DNA of 64,000 nt from G963422745 sp965214285 (GCA_965214285.1 OZ243946.1:2728001-2792000); one strand, 5' to 3'. Positions 33,617 to 42,998 are shown, numbered from the stretch's first letter. Notes: generated from the sequence alone by a model not told the origin. Numbers and translations: made by a program.

Positions 33617-36061
33617 ATGAGCGACACGCAGACAGCCGCAGCCGCCCCCGAGAGCACCGAGACCCGTCCCGAGAACACGGCGACCGTCCCCAACGGCACA
33701 GCCGCAGCCGCCGTCCACAAGAGCGCCGCAACGGCCGACCCGATGAGCCCAGCCGCGGCTGTCCACAAGACCACGGCCACCGACCCCGAGAGCACCGCCG
33801 CAGCAGACCCCGGCAAGGAGTGGCACCAGACCGCCTGCAACCTGTGCAGCGTCAACTGCGGGGTGGAGATCAGGCTCGACGGCCGGCGCTTCGCCAGGGT
33901 GCGCGGCGACAAGGCCAACCCGCAGAGCCGCGGCTACACCTGCGAGAAGGCGCTGCGCCTCGACCACTACCAGAACGGCCCGCACCGCCTCACCACCCCG
34001 ATGCGCCGCAACGCCGAGGGCGGCTACGACCCGATCGACTGGGACACCGCAATCCGCGAGGTGGCCGCCGGCTTCGCTCGGATCCGAGACACCCACGGCG
34101 GCGAGCGCATCTTCTACTACGGCGGCGGCGGCCAGGGGAACCACCTGCCCGGCGGCTTCGCAAGCGCCACCCGCAGGGCGCTGGGCATCCGCTACTCCTC
34201 CAACGCCCTGGCCCAGGAGAAGACCGGCGAGTTCTGGGTCGACGGCCGGCTCTTCGGCGACATGAGCTGCCACACCACCCCCGACATGCACAACACCGAC
34301 TGCGCCGTGTTCCTGGGCAAGAACCCGTGGCACTCGCACGGCTTCCCGCGGGCCCGTGTGGTGCTCAAGGAGATCGCCAACGACCCCGACCGCACGCTGA
34401 TCGTGATCGACCCCAGGGTCACCGAGACCGCCGCCCTCGCCGATCACCACCTGCGGGTGCGCCCCGGCGGCGACAGCCACCTGCTCGGCGCCATGCTGAA
34501 GATCCTCTTCGAGGAGGGCCTCGTGGACCGTGCCTACCTCGACGAGCACGCCAACGGCCTGGCCGAGATCGAGGAGCTGCTGGCCCCGGTGGACGCGGCC
34601 GAGTGGTGCGAGCGGGCCGGCGTGGCCGAAGCCGAGGTGCGCGCCGTCGCCAGGGTCATCGCCGGCGCCGGAAGCTGCGCCATCTACGAGGATCTCGGCG
34701 TGCAGATGGCCCCGCACTCCACGCTCAACTCGTGGCTGGAGAAGCTGATCTACATCGTCACCGGCAACTTCGGGGTGCAGGGCGGCATGAACCTGCACAC
34801 CCGGCTCGCCAAGCTGAGCGGCGGCGGGCGCGGCTCACAGCGGCTCACCCCGGTCGGCGGCCATCGCATCCTCGGCGGGCTGATGCCCTGCAACGTGATC
34901 CCCGAGGAGATCATCGGCGACCACCCGGACCGCTTCCGGGCGGTGCTGGTGGAGTCGGCCAACCCGGTGCACTCGCTGGCCGACTCGCCGCGCTGGCGCG
35001 AGGCGTTCGAGGCGCTGGAGTTCTCGGTGGTGGTCGACGTGGCCATGACCGAGACCGCCCGCCAGGCCGACTACGTGCTGCCGGCGTGCTCGCAGTACGA
35101 GAAGTGGGAGGCCACCTTCTTCACCCTCGAGTTCCCCGACAACTACTTCCACCTGCGGCCGCCGCTGCTGGCGCCGCTCGATGGCACGCTCACCGAGCCC
35201 GAGATCCATCGCAGGTTGTGCCGCGAGCTCGGCGCCTACGCAGACGACGACCTGACCGAGCTGCGAGCCGCAGCCTCCGAAGGGCTGGAGGCGTTCTCGG
35301 AGCAGTTCTTCGATCTGGTGGCTGCCCGGCCGCACCTGGGCGACTACCTGCCGCTGGTGCTGATGGAGACCTTGGGGCGCAGCCTCGGCGAGGGCAACGA
35401 GCAGATCGCCGCGGTCTGGGGGCTGGTGCAGCGCCTGGCCGCCGAGGAGCCCGAGTCGCTGCGGCGAGCCGGCTACGAGGGCCGGGGCGCCGCACTGGGC
35501 AATGCGCTGTTCGAGGCGATCCGCACCAGCGCGAGCGGGGTGGTGTTCAGCTCGGACCCATACGACCAGACCTGGGAGCGCATGATGACCGCCGACCACA
35601 AGATCAGCCTGATGGTCGACGAGCTGGCGCCGGAGTTCCGCTCGCTGCCCGACGAGGCGGTGGCGGCGCCGAGCGACGAGTACCCGTTCGTGCTGGCCGC
35701 GGGCGAGCGCCGGGCGTCGACGGCCAACACCGCCATCCGCGACCCGCAGTGGCGTCGCAAGCACCCCACCACCGGCCTGCGCATCTGCCCGAGCGACGCC
35801 GCGGCGCTGGGCCTGGCCGACGGCGGCAAGGTGCGGATCAGCACCAAGCGCGGCGAGACGGTGGGCACGGTGGAGATCAGCGACACGCTGCTTCCCGGGC
35901 ACGTGTCGCTGCCCAACGGCCAGGGGCTCAGCTATCCCGACGCCGATCCCGAGACAGACCTGGGCGTGTCGCCCAACGAGCTGACCTCAGCCGAGGACCG
36001 CGACTGGTTCGCGGGCACGCCCTGGCACAAGCACGTGCGGGCGCGCCTGGAGAAGGTCTGA
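33617..36061 (+). CDS. Molybdopterin-dependent oxidoreductase (formate dehydrogenase/DMSO reductase family)
   Basis: About 814 residues. After 60 Thr/Ala-rich residues comes the 4Fe-4S motif CNLCSVNC...CEKAL, then GGGGQGNHLPGGF and VIDPRVTETAALADHHLRVR, typical of the family. The C-terminal cofactor-binding domain ends near SLPNGQGLSYP. No separate iron-sulfur or membrane subunit is nearby, so the electron partner is unknown. ATG 33617 follows a CACAAT box by seven bases and is preferred over 33575. Confidence 0.85.
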   Translation: MSDTQTAAAAPESTETRPENTATVPNGTAAAAVHKSAATADPMSPAAAVHKTTATDPESTAAADPGKEWHQTACNLCSVNCGVEIRLDGRRFARVRGDKANPQSRGYTCEKALRLDHYQNGPHRLTTPMRRNAEGGYDPIDWDTAIREVAAGFARIRDTHGGERIFYYGGGGQGNHLPGGFASATRRALGIRYSSNALAQEKTGEFWVDGRLFGDMSCHTTPDMHNTDCAVFLGKNPWHSHGFPRARVVLKEIANDPDRTLIVIDPRVTETAALADHHLRVRPGGDSHLLGAMLKILFEEGLVDRAYLDEHANGLAEIEELLAPVDAAEWCERAGVAEAEVRAVARVIAGAGSCAIYEDLGVQMAPHSTLNSWLEKLIYIVTGNFGVQGGMNLHTRLAKLSGGGRGSQRLTPVGGHRILGGLMPCNVIPEEIIGDHPDRFRAVLVESANPVHSLADSPRWREAFEALEFSVVVDVAMTETARQADYVLPACSQYEKWEATFFTLEFPDNYFHLRPPLLAPLDGTLTEPEIHRRLCRELGAYADDDLTELRAAASEGLEAFSEQFFDLVAARPHLGDYLPLVLMETLGRSLGEGNEQIAAVWGLVQRLAAEEPESLRRAGYEGRGAALGNALFEAIRTSASGVVFSSDPYDQTWERMMTADHKISLMVDELAPEFRSLPDEAVAAPSDEYPFVLAAGERRASTANTAIRDPQWRRKHPTTGLRICPSDAAALGLADGGKVRISTKRGETVGTVEISDTLLPGHVSLPNGQGLSYPDADPETDLGVSPNELTSAEDRDWFAGTPWHKHVRARLEKV

Positions 36062-36064
36062 GCC

Positions 36065-36379
36065 GTGCCCGGCCCGACCGCCGCGCCGCTCAAGCCGCTG
36101 GAGACCCGCCCGGCGCCTGAGACCGAGACCGTCGCCCGGCCGGTCACCGACGACGGCGACCACGACCGCTTCGCCCACTACGTGCGCAAGGCCGACGCGG
36201 CGCGGGCCGCCGTGGAGGGCACGCCGGTGCGGGCTCTGTGCGGCAAGGTGTGGGTGCCATCGCGCGACCCCGACAAGTACCCGGTCTGCCCGAGCTGTGC
36301 CGACATCAGGGCGCGCATGATGGCCGACCGCCGAGCCCGCGGGGGCCGCGGTCGCCGCTGGGGCCGCCGGGGCTCCTGA
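36065..36379 (+). CDS. DUF3039 family protein
   Basis: 104 residues. The DHDRFAHYVRKADAARAAVE region and CGKVWVPSRDPDKYPVCPSC match the actinobacterial DUF3039 family; the three Cys (CGK, CPSC) suggest a zinc site. The tail is Arg/Gly-rich. It begins three bases after the oxidoreductase gene. Function unknown. Confidence 0.8.
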   Translation: MPGPTAAPLKPLETRPAPETETVARPVTDDGDHDRFAHYVRKADAARAAVEGTPVRALCGKVWVPSRDPDKYPVCPSCADIRARMMADRRARGGRGRRWGRRGS

Positions 36380-36464
36380 AGGCCGGCCCGCATCCAGGCA
36401 CCAGGCAACCCCCTGGGTGCGCGAGGCCGGCCGATATCGGCCCAGGATCGCCCCGGGGCCGACG

Positions 36465-36470
36465 TACAAT
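36465..36470 (+). promoter_or_regulatory. -10 box of the flavodoxin-like gene
   Basis: TACAAT, seven bases before the GTG at 36478. Confidence 0.55.
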
Positions 36471-36477
36471 CCACACT

Positions 36478-36918
36478 GTGAAGGTAGCTGTCGTCTACGA
36501 GAGCCGCACCGGCAACACCGCCCGGGCCGCCGAGCTGATCGCGGCCACCGTGCAGGGGCTCGGTTGCGACGTGGGCGTCTGGCCGACCGGCCGGGTCAAC
36601 CTCGACTACCTCTCGGCCGCCGACCTGGTGTTCGTGGGCACCTGGACCGACGGGCTGATCGTCGCCGGGCACCGTCCCGGCTCGGCGGGCCGCCTGCTGG
36701 AGCTGCCCGGCATCTGGGGCAAGCCGACGGCGGGCTTCGTCACCTACGCGATCCACGCCGGCAAGGTCGTCGACAAGCTCGGCGACGTGGTGCGGGTCCT
36801 GGGCGGCGAGTGGCTGGGCGGGCGGGCCTTCCGCCGCGACCGCCTCGATCAGGGCGTGGTCGGTTTCGCTGCTGCGGTAGTCGACGAGGCGTCGGCGCGC
36901 CTCGCCGGTGCGAGCTGA
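36478..36918 (+). CDS. Flavodoxin-like protein
   Basis: 146 residues. VVYESRTGNTARAAELI is the FMN phosphate-binding loop, followed by a strand-loop FVGTWTDGLIVAG and FVTYAIHAGKVVDKLGD. It is the length of a short-chain flavodoxin and probably carries electrons; the molybdopterin enzyme upstream is one possible partner, though a promoter separates them. Confidence 0.85.
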   Translation: MKVAVVYESRTGNTARAAELIAATVQGLGCDVGVWPTGRVNLDYLSAADLVFVGTWTDGLIVAGHRPGSAGRLLELPGIWGKPTAGFVTYAIHAGKVVDKLGDVVRVLGGEWLGGRAFRRDRLDQGVVGFAAAVVDEASARLAGAS

Positions 36919-36940
36919 GCGCCGGGCCACGGAGCCGAGA

Positions 36941-37345
36941 GTGCACAGTCACCTTCAGGGCGTGTTCCTGCTGCTGGTAGTCGCCATCGGGCTGCTCACC
37001 GCGGCACGCATCGCGGCGCCGGTGCTGTCGGACGCGCTGGGCGACGAGGGCGCCATCGTCGCCACCGGCTCCGACGAGACCGAAGAAGTCGAGAAGGTGG
37101 TGCGCGAGCCCCTGACCGGCGACGAGATCCTGTTGATCCAGGGTTACCTGACCCGCCTGGGCCACGACCCCGGCGAGATCGACGGCTACCACGGTCCCAA
37201 GACCCGGGCGGCCATCGCAGCCGCCGTGGAGCAGTACCGGATGCCTGCCAACTCCAGCGACCGTGACGTGTTCGAGTACCTGCAGTCGCTGGTCGAGGCC
37301 CTCCAGGCCGCTGAGATCAGCGAGGAGATCGGCGACGAGTCGTAG
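36941..37345 (+). CDS. Membrane-anchored peptidoglycan-binding-like protein
   Basis: About 134 residues: one transmembrane helix (FLLLVVAIGLLTAARIA), an acidic linker, then a PG_binding_1-like three-helix domain (LIQGYLTRLGHDPGEIDGYH then GPKTRAAIAAAVEQY). It probably binds the cell wall or serves as a substrate-binding module. GTG 36941 has a GGAG ribosome-binding site six bases upstream; GTG 36908 is possible but overlaps the flavodoxin gene. Confidence 0.7.
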   Translation: MHSHLQGVFLLLVVAIGLLTAARIAAPVLSDALGDEGAIVATGSDETEEVEKVVREPLTGDEILLIQGYLTRLGHDPGEIDGYHGPKTRAAIAAAVEQYRMPANSSDRDVFEYLQSLVEALQAAEISEEIGDES

Positions 37346-37402
37346 CAGCCGGGGCGCGCCGACCGGCAGCGGCTACCCTGAAAGCCCCTATCGGAGGTGC
37401 AC

Positions 37403-38245
37403 GTGAGCCAGGCTGCCACTGAACTGCGTTACCGCCCCTCCGGCGCAGCGCCGGGCGGCGGCTCGCGCTATGGCTGGCGGCTGGGCGTCGAGCTGACGGT
37501 GATCGTCAGCGGCTTCCTGCTGTATCGGATGGTGCGGCTCGTGGTCAAGGACGAGATCGACCAGGCATTCGCCAACTCCAGCAAGGTCATCGATGCCGAG
37601 CGTGCGCTGGGCATCTTCAACGAGGTGAGCTTCCAGGACGCGGTGATCGCCCACGACGCCCTGGTGTGGATGCTGAACCGCTACTACTTCTTCGCCCACT
37701 TCATCGGCACCGTGGCCTTCCTGGCGTGGCTCTACGTGCGCCACTTCCACCACTACGGCCGGGTGCGGCGGGTGATGGTCGGCGTGACCTTCGTCGCCCT
37801 GGCGCTGCACGTGGCGTTCCCGCTGGCGCCGCCGCGCTGGTTCCCCGAGAAGGGCTTCGTGGACACCCTGCAGACCTACGGGCCCAAGATCTACGACAGC
37901 GACACGATCACCGCCACGGCCAACCAGATCGCGGCCATGCCGTCGCTGCACGTGGCCTGGGCGCTGGTCGGCGCCTGGGCGATCATCCGGGCCGGCAGCA
38001 CCTGGCGGCGCCACCTGGCCCTGGCGCACCCGGCGATCATGACGGTGGTGGTGGTGATCACGGCCAACCACTGGTGGCTCGACGTGGTGGCCGCGGTCGC
38101 CCTGGTGGCGGGCGTGATCGCAGCCGACGCCCCGATCCAGCGGGCCCTGGAGCGCCGCCGTGGCCGACCGGACCGGCCCGACACCGAGTCGCAGGCGGCG
38201 AGAGACGAGCTTGCGCAACCCTCTGAGCGAGCCCCGACGGGGTGA
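37403..38245 (+). CDS. PAP2/AUR1-type membrane phosphatase or phosphotransferase
   Basis: About 280 residues with six membrane spans. The catalytic motifs are MPSLHVAWAL (about 180) and NHWWLDVVAA (about 222), as in the inositol phosphorylceramide synthase/PAP2_3 group. It probably acts on a phospholipid or polyprenyl phosphate. A GGAGGT site lies four bases before GTG 37403, which is favoured over GTG 37397. A TACCCT box at 37374 gives this message a short leader. Confidence 0.82.
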   Translation: MSQAATELRYRPSGAAPGGGSRYGWRLGVELTVIVSGFLLYRMVRLVVKDEIDQAFANSSKVIDAERALGIFNEVSFQDAVIAHDALVWMLNRYYFFAHFIGTVAFLAWLYVRHFHHYGRVRRVMVGVTFVALALHVAFPLAPPRWFPEKGFVDTLQTYGPKIYDSDTITATANQIAAMPSLHVAWALVGAWAIIRAGSTWRRHLALAHPAIMTVVVVITANHWWLDVVAAVALVAGVIAADAPIQRALERRRGRPDRPDTESQAARDELAQPSERAPTG

Positions 38246-39219
38246 GCCGGCCAGGTCGCGCGGCGAACACCGAGACGGCCCAAGCTGTTGCGCCGAGGCG
38301 GGCTGACCGGGAGCCGTCGGGGCCTCCGGCGGCGTCGCTGAGCTACCGGCCCCGCCACCAGGTCAACCTCCGCTTCGCCCTGATGGGCGCCAAGACCGTG
38401 CTGGCGCGCAACGGCGTGTGGTGGTGGTCGACGCAGACCCCCGAGGGCGTCGGCCTGCTGGCCTTCCGGGAGGCGGGACCGGCGCTGCGAGCCGACGCCT
38501 GGGGCCCTGGGGCGGACTGGATGACCGGGCGCTTCGGCGCCCTGATCGGCGACCGCGACGACACCGCCGAGGACTTCGCCGACGCCTTCGCATGCGAGCA
38601 CCCCTTCGTGCGCCGCGCCCTGGCGGCGGTGGGCACGCCGCGGCTGGGCGCCACGGGCCGCTGGTACGAGGCGCTGGCCACGTCCGCCATCGGCCAGCGG
38701 GTGGTGGCCGCCGACGCCAAGACGTCGAGGCGGCGTCTCGCCTGGCGTTTCGGCGACAGCTCCCTGGGAGGGCCGCTGCCTGCGTTCCCCGAGCCCGAGG
38801 CGCTGCTGGGCATCGCGGACCACGAGTTCCACCGCGTCGGCATCGAGCGCAGCCGTGCCCGGGTGCTGCGGGTGGCCGCCAAGCACGCCGAGCGGATCGA
38901 GGCCCTGGACCCGCTGGGCGGCCGCGAGGCCGACGAGTGGCTGCAGCGCCTGCCCGGCGTGGGCCCGTGGACGGCGGGGCTGACCACCGCAGCAGCGGGC
39001 GGCGACCCCGACGCCGTGCCGGTCGGCGACCTGCACATCCCCCGCAGGGTCGTCTATGCGCTCAGCGGCGAGCCCGACGGTGACGACGAGCGCATGCTGG
39101 AGCTGCTGGCGCCGTTCACGGGCCATCGCCAGCGGGTGGTGCGCCTCGTGAAGTACATGAGGGCCGGGCCGCCGAGCCGCAAGCCGGCGCCGTTCCGCTT
39201 CGACATATCCGAGATCTGA
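38242..39219 (+). CDS. AlkA/HhH-GPD family DNA-3-methyladenine glycosylase
   Basis: 325 residues. The helix-hairpin-helix WLQRLPGVGPWTAGLTTAA and the catalytic Asp in VPVGDLHIPRR (about 267) fit base excision glycosylases of the AlkA type, which remove alkylated bases. The first 40 residues look disordered. It overlaps the PAP2 gene by 4 bp (ATGA). Confidence 0.82.
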   Translation: MSRPGRAANTETAQAVAPRRADREPSGPPAASLSYRPRHQVNLRFALMGAKTVLARNGVWWWSTQTPEGVGLLAFREAGPALRADAWGPGADWMTGRFGALIGDRDDTAEDFADAFACEHPFVRRALAAVGTPRLGATGRWYEALATSAIGQRVVAADAKTSRRRLAWRFGDSSLGGPLPAFPEPEALLGIADHEFHRVGIERSRARVLRVAAKHAERIEALDPLGGREADEWLQRLPGVGPWTAGLTTAAAGGDPDAVPVGDLHIPRRVVYALSGEPDGDDERMLELLAPFTGHRQRVVRLVKYMRAGPPSRKPAPFRFDISEI

Positions 39220-39289
39220 CGCCGGCGGATGCGTCCCGGGCTCCCCCGCGGCCCTGCGATACCGCTGCTTGGCCGTCGTCGGCCACGAA

Positions 39290-39295
39290 TAAGGT
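39290..39295 (+). promoter_or_regulatory. -10 box before the CoA-transferase leader ORF
   Basis: TAAGGT, eight bases before the ATG at 39304, which opens a nine-codon ORF and not the CoA transferase itself. Confidence 0.5.
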
Positions 39296-39303
39296 GAACG
39301 GCC

Positions 39304-39333
39304 ATGACTTCTGAGCCGTCCCCCGAGCCATGA
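39304..39333 (+). other. Nine-codon leader ORF overlapping the CoA-transferase start
   Basis: Encodes MTSEPSPEP and ends TGA at 39331, overlapping the downstream ATG at 39330. It has the leaderless promoter spacing usual for real starts here. Its sequence resembles the beginning of the downstream protein (MTPEPSG), so it may stem from a duplicated start. Confidence 0.45.
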
Positions 39334-40553
39334 CCCCCGAGCCGAGCGGTCCGCTGAGCGGCGTGAAGGTCGTGGAGATCGGCGTCTGGGTGGCAGGCCC
39401 CGCGGCGGGCGGGATACTCGCCGACTGGGGCGCCGAGGTCGTCAAGATCGAGCCGCTGGCCGGCGACCCGTCGAGGCTCTTCTCGCGGATGCTCGGCGGC
39501 GACATGGCGACCAACCCCGTCTTCGAGATGGACAACCGCTCCAAGCGCTCCATCGCCGTGGACCTCTCCACCGGCGAGGGGCGCGAGATCGCCGAGCGGC
39601 TCATCAGCGAGGCCGACGTTCTGGTCACCAACGTGCGCCTCGCCGGCCTGGAGCGCATCGGCTTGGACCCCGACAGCGTGGCCGAGCGCCACCCCCGCCT
39701 GATCTATGCGGCCATCACCGGCTACGGGCTGCACGGCCCCGAGGCCGACCGTGCGGCCTTCGACATCGCCGCCTTCTGGGCGCGCTCGGGCATCGCGCAC
39801 CTGCTCACCGCGCCCGGCGGCGACCCGCCGTTCCAGCGCGGCGGCATGGGCGACCACAATGCCGGACTGGCCGCCGCCGCGGCGGTGTGCGCGGCGCTGT
39901 ATCACCGGGAGCGCAGCGGCGAGGGGCAGGTGGTGTCGGCCTCGCTGTTCCGCGAGGGCATCTACACGATCAGCTTCGACCTGTCGATCGCCTTGGGCTG
40001 GGGGCTGACCCTGCAGATCGGCGAGCGCACCACCATGGGCAACCCGGCGATGAACAACTACGCATCGGGCGACGGCAGGCGCTTTTGGATCGTCGGGCTG
40101 GAGGGCGAGCGCCACTGGCCGCCGCTGGCCCGTGCGGTCGGGCGGCCTGAGTGGCTGACCGACGAGCGCTTCGCCGATCCCCGCAGCCGTGCCGCCAACG
40201 CCGCTGAGCTGATCGGGCTGCTGGATGCGATCTTCGCGACGGCGACGATGGCCCACTGGGAGCAGGCCTTCGAGGCCGAGCCCGAGCTGTTCTGGGCGCC
40301 CATCCAGTCGCCCGACGACCTGCTCGCAGACCCGCAGTTCGCCGCCTCGGGCGCCCTGATCGAGGTGCCCGACGGCGCCGGCAGCGTGCCGGGCGTGGCC
40401 AGCCCGGTCGACTTCGCCGGCACGCCCTGGGCGGCCCGCTCGCCTGCCCCCGCCCTGGGCGAGCACACCCGTGAGATCCTCGCCGAGATCGGCCGCCACG
40501 ACGTCGACAGCCTGCTGAGCGCCGGTGTCGTCTCTGCGCCCGCGCCGGGCTGA
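39330..40553 (+). CDS. CaiB/BaiF family III CoA transferase
   Basis: 407 residues. GVKVVEIGVWVAGPAAGGIL opens the family fold; DWGAEVVKIEPLAGDPSR and MDNRSKRSIAVDL are CoA-binding segments, and the catalytic Asp is in GGMGDHNAGLAAA (about 173). It moves CoA between carboxylic acids. The substrate is unknown; other acyl-CoA genes in the window point to fatty or aromatic acid use. Confidence 0.92.
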   Translation: MTPEPSGPLSGVKVVEIGVWVAGPAAGGILADWGAEVVKIEPLAGDPSRLFSRMLGGDMATNPVFEMDNRSKRSIAVDLSTGEGREIAERLISEADVLVTNVRLAGLERIGLDPDSVAERHPRLIYAAITGYGLHGPEADRAAFDIAAFWARSGIAHLLTAPGGDPPFQRGGMGDHNAGLAAAAAVCAALYHRERSGEGQVVSASLFREGIYTISFDLSIALGWGLTLQIGERTTMGNPAMNNYASGDGRRFWIVGLEGERHWPPLARAVGRPEWLTDERFADPRSRAANAAELIGLLDAIFATATMAHWEQAFEAEPELFWAPIQSPDDLLADPQFAASGALIEVPDGAGSVPGVASPVDFAGTPWAARSPAPALGEHTREILAEIGRHDVDSLLSAGVVSAPAPG

Positions 40554-40625
40554 CGCTGCGGCAGTGCGCTCGACAACGGCACCCCCGTCGCCAGGGCGTT
40601 CGCCGTCGGCACGCTCGGGGCGGCC

Positions 40626-41207
40626 GTGCTGAGCTGGATCCAGATCCGGGGGCTGATCGCCTTCGCTGCGGTCGTGGCGGCGATCGCCTGGGCCTGGGAC
40701 TACAGCGAGAACCGCGAGAGCGCCCCGGAGGCGATCTTGGCGGTCACCACCACGACCACCACGACCACCAGCACCGTGCCGCTGTCCACCACCACGTCGC
40801 CCGAGCAGGCACGCCAGGCGATGTGCGAGCAGGCCAGGAGCTTCGTGGCCGAGGCGGCCCTGATCCCCGACAGCTTCGGGCCGGGCACGCTCGCCGAGCT
40901 GGCACTGGACTTCTACGCCGGCCTGCGCCAGGTCGTCAGCAGCGCCATCGACGCCGAGCTGGTGTCGGTGATCGCCCACTACCAGGACTTCATCAACACC
41001 GGCGAGCCCTACGACTACACCCTCTCGCGGGTCATCCTCGAAGGCGACAAGGAGCAGTACGAGCAGCTCGTGACCCGCCCGTTCCCCGGCCTGGACGTGG
41101 TGCGCGCCCACATCGCCGAGCAGTGCAGCCTGGAGACGCCAGACCAGTACCGCATCAGCGCGAGCGCCTTCAAGAGCCTCGAGGACCGCCTGCTCGACCG
41201 GCGATGA
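40626..41207 (+). CDS. Membrane-anchored protein with Thr-rich linker
   Basis: 193 residues: one transmembrane helix (GLIAFAAVVAAIAWAWDY), a linker of repeated Thr (about 42-58), then a helical extracytoplasmic domain with two Cys (AMCEQ, EQCSLE). No family recognised. It overlaps the next gene as ATGA, so the two are co-translated. Thr/Pro linkers of this kind are common in actinobacterial surface proteins. Confidence 0.65.
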   Translation: MLSWIQIRGLIAFAAVVAAIAWAWDYSENRESAPEAILAVTTTTTTTTSTVPLSTTTSPEQARQAMCEQARSFVAEAALIPDSFGPGTLAELALDFYAGLRQVVSSAIDAELVSVIAHYQDFINTGEPYDYTLSRVILEGDKEQYEQLVTRPFPGLDVVRAHIAEQCSLETPDQYRISASAFKSLEDRLLDRR

Positions 41208-42229
41208 CCACGCCCGCCCTGCGCCGCCCGCTGCGCAGCCTGAGACGCCCGCTTCTGGCGGTGCCGGTTGTGCTGCTGGCGCTCGGCGCTCTGATCGCCG
41301 GCTGCGCGGATGCCAATGCACCGTCTGAGCAAGCATCCGTCAGCGAGCCCGCACCCGACGGGGTGCCTGGAGCCGACAGCGGACCTGCACCAGCCGGCGA
41401 CGAGACAGCCGGGCATGCACAGGGCAGCGCGCCCTCAGCCGAGGGCGGGGCCTCGCATGGCGGCGACGATGCCCGCGGGCCTGCGCGGGTGCTGCCGTGG
41501 CCCGAGCCGCCGGCCGAGATCGACCCCACACGTCCCCGGCGCTGGGGCGTCGAGGTGGTCGAGATCCGGCCGCACGATCCCACGGCGTTCACCCAGGGGC
41601 TGGAGCTCCACGGCGACGTGCTGCTGGAGAGCACGGGTCTTTACGGCGAGTCCGGCGTGCGCCTGGTCGATCCGCTGACCGGCGAGACGCTGCTGGAGCG
41701 CCCGCTGGATGCCGAGCTCTTCGGCGAGGGACTCACCCGGGTGGGCGACACCGTGCTTCAGCTCACCTGGCGCAGCGGCACCCTGCTGCGCTGGCAGCTC
41801 CCGGGCCTGGAGCCGCTGGCACCGCTGGCCTACGACGGCGAGGGCTGGGGGATCTGCGCGGCCGAAGGCGCCGTGTTCACCTCCGACGGCAGCGCCGTGG
41901 TCAGCCGGCGCGACCCGGCGACTTTCGAGGTCACCCGCAGCGCCGAGGTGACCCTGGCCGGCGAGCCGGTGACCAACCTCAACGAGCTGGAGTGCATCGA
42001 CGGGCTGGTGGTGGCCAACGTGTGGCACAGCGACAGCCTGATGGTGTTCGACCCCGACGACGGCGCCGTGCTGGCGGTGATCGACGCCTCGGCCCTCAGC
42101 ACGGCCATCGACCGGCCCGCGGAGCCTGAGGCGGTGCTCAACGGCGTGGCCGACCTCGGCGACGGCACCCTGCTGCTCACCGGCAAGCTGTGGCCGTCAG
42201 CCGCCGTGGTCCGCCTCACCCCCGGCTGA
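41204..42229 (+). CDS. Secreted glutaminyl-peptide cyclotransferase lipoprotein
   Basis: 341 residues. The signal peptide ends in the lipobox LIAGC (Cys near 29), then a low-complexity linker to about 85, then a five-bladed propeller of the plant-type glutamine cyclotransferase family: HDPTAFTQGLEL, STGLYGESGVRLVD, LTWRSGTLLRW and NLNELECIDGLVVANVW. It forms N-terminal pyroglutamate on exported peptides. The ATG overlaps the previous stop. Confidence 0.85.
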   Translation: MTTPALRRPLRSLRRPLLAVPVVLLALGALIAGCADANAPSEQASVSEPAPDGVPGADSGPAPAGDETAGHAQGSAPSAEGGASHGGDDARGPARVLPWPEPPAEIDPTRPRRWGVEVVEIRPHDPTAFTQGLELHGDVLLESTGLYGESGVRLVDPLTGETLLERPLDAELFGEGLTRVGDTVLQLTWRSGTLLRWQLPGLEPLAPLAYDGEGWGICAAEGAVFTSDGSAVVSRRDPATFEVTRSAEVTLAGEPVTNLNELECIDGLVVANVWHSDSLMVFDPDDGAVLAVIDASALSTAIDRPAEPEAVLNGVADLGDGTLLLTGKLWPSAAVVRLTPG

Positions 42230-42268
42230 CCCCGGCAACTGCGCTGGCGGACCGGGGGTGCTATCCGG

Positions 42269-42592
42269 TCACACCGTGATGGGGACCGAGATCTCGTCCT
42301 CGCCGTCGTCGAAGACAGCTGTGATCTGCAGCCGGGCGCCGAGCCCCTGGACGTAGTTGCGCAGGGTCGACACCTTGATGTCGTCGCCGCGGTTCTCCAG
42401 CTGCGAGACAGCCGGCTGGCTGATCTTCAGCGCCGCAGCCACCTCGGCCTGCGATCGCTGCCTGGCGCGCCGCAGCTCGTAGAGACCGATCTCGGCGAGG
42501 GTCTCTTTCCGCAGCTCGGCGAGTCTCTCAGCGGCACCAGGACGCGCCATGACGCGGGCGTGGAGTTCGCGGTAGTTCTTGGTGGATGGCAT
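42269..42592 (-). CDS. XRE-family antitoxin (HigA-like)
   Basis: 107 residues. The helix-turn-helix ELRRARQRSQAEVAAALKIS followed by QPAVSQLENRGDD (about 40-72) binds DNA; the C-terminus (RLQITAVFDDGEDEISV) is a short beta region. It follows the RelE-like toxin gene by 25 bp, the toxin-first order of HigBA modules. It likely represses its own operon. Confidence 0.85.
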   Translation of the reverse strand: MPSTKNYRELHARVMARPGAAERLAELRKETLAEIGLYELRRARQRSQAEVAAALKISQPAVSQLENRGDDIKVSTLRNYVQGLGARLQITAVFDDGEDEISVPITV

Positions 42593-42617
42593 GGGTGTGG
42601 TCCTTGCTTGCTGCCGG

Positions 42618-42998
42618 CTAGTCGTCGATGAGGCCCTCTTGCCTCAGTTCCTCAAGGTAGATGTCGTATAGGTCATCGGCTGCTGGGATGGCTCTTCGGT
42701 ACCACTTCTCCCACTCGCCGGACTTGTCGCCGCCCAGCAGCAGGATCGCATGTCGTCGGGGATCGAAGGCGAACAGCACCCGGAGATCGCCTCCCTTGGA
42801 TGCCCGAAGCTCTTTCATGTTGTGGTGGCGGGAACCGCTGATCTCGGCGACAGCTGGGCGCTTGAGTTTGGGGCCATCTTCGGCAAGCAACTCCACGCGT
42901 TCGTTGAGAGCTTCTTGCTGGTCTGCGGACAACTCCACCCACCAGTGCTCGAACTCGTCGGTGTACTCGACCTCCCACACTCGGTCAGCATAAGCCAA
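42618..42998 (-). CDS. RelE/HigB-like toxin
   Basis: 126 residues. The segments VWEVEYTDEFEHWWVELS, then MKELRASKGGDLRVLFAFDP, then AILLLGGDKSGEWEKWYRRA, match phage-derived Gp49-like/HigB ribosome-dependent mRNA endonucleases. The conserved basic residues (R, K, R) of the active surface are present. The start is TTG 42998 or GTG 42980; the latter begins right at the conserved VWEVE. Confidence 0.85.
   Translation of the reverse strand: MAYADRVWEVEYTDEFEHWWVELSADQQEALNERVELLAEDGPKLKRPAVAEISGSRHHNMKELRASKGGDLRVLFAFDPRRHAILLLGGDKSGEWEKWYRRAIPAADDLYDIYLEELRQEGLIDD

Noticed and set aside
28815..33731. Long minus-strand open frames opposite the DUF1156 gene and the surE/kinase genes
   Set aside because: They are His/Gly/Arg-rich shadow frames; the plus-strand proteins have clear family motifs.
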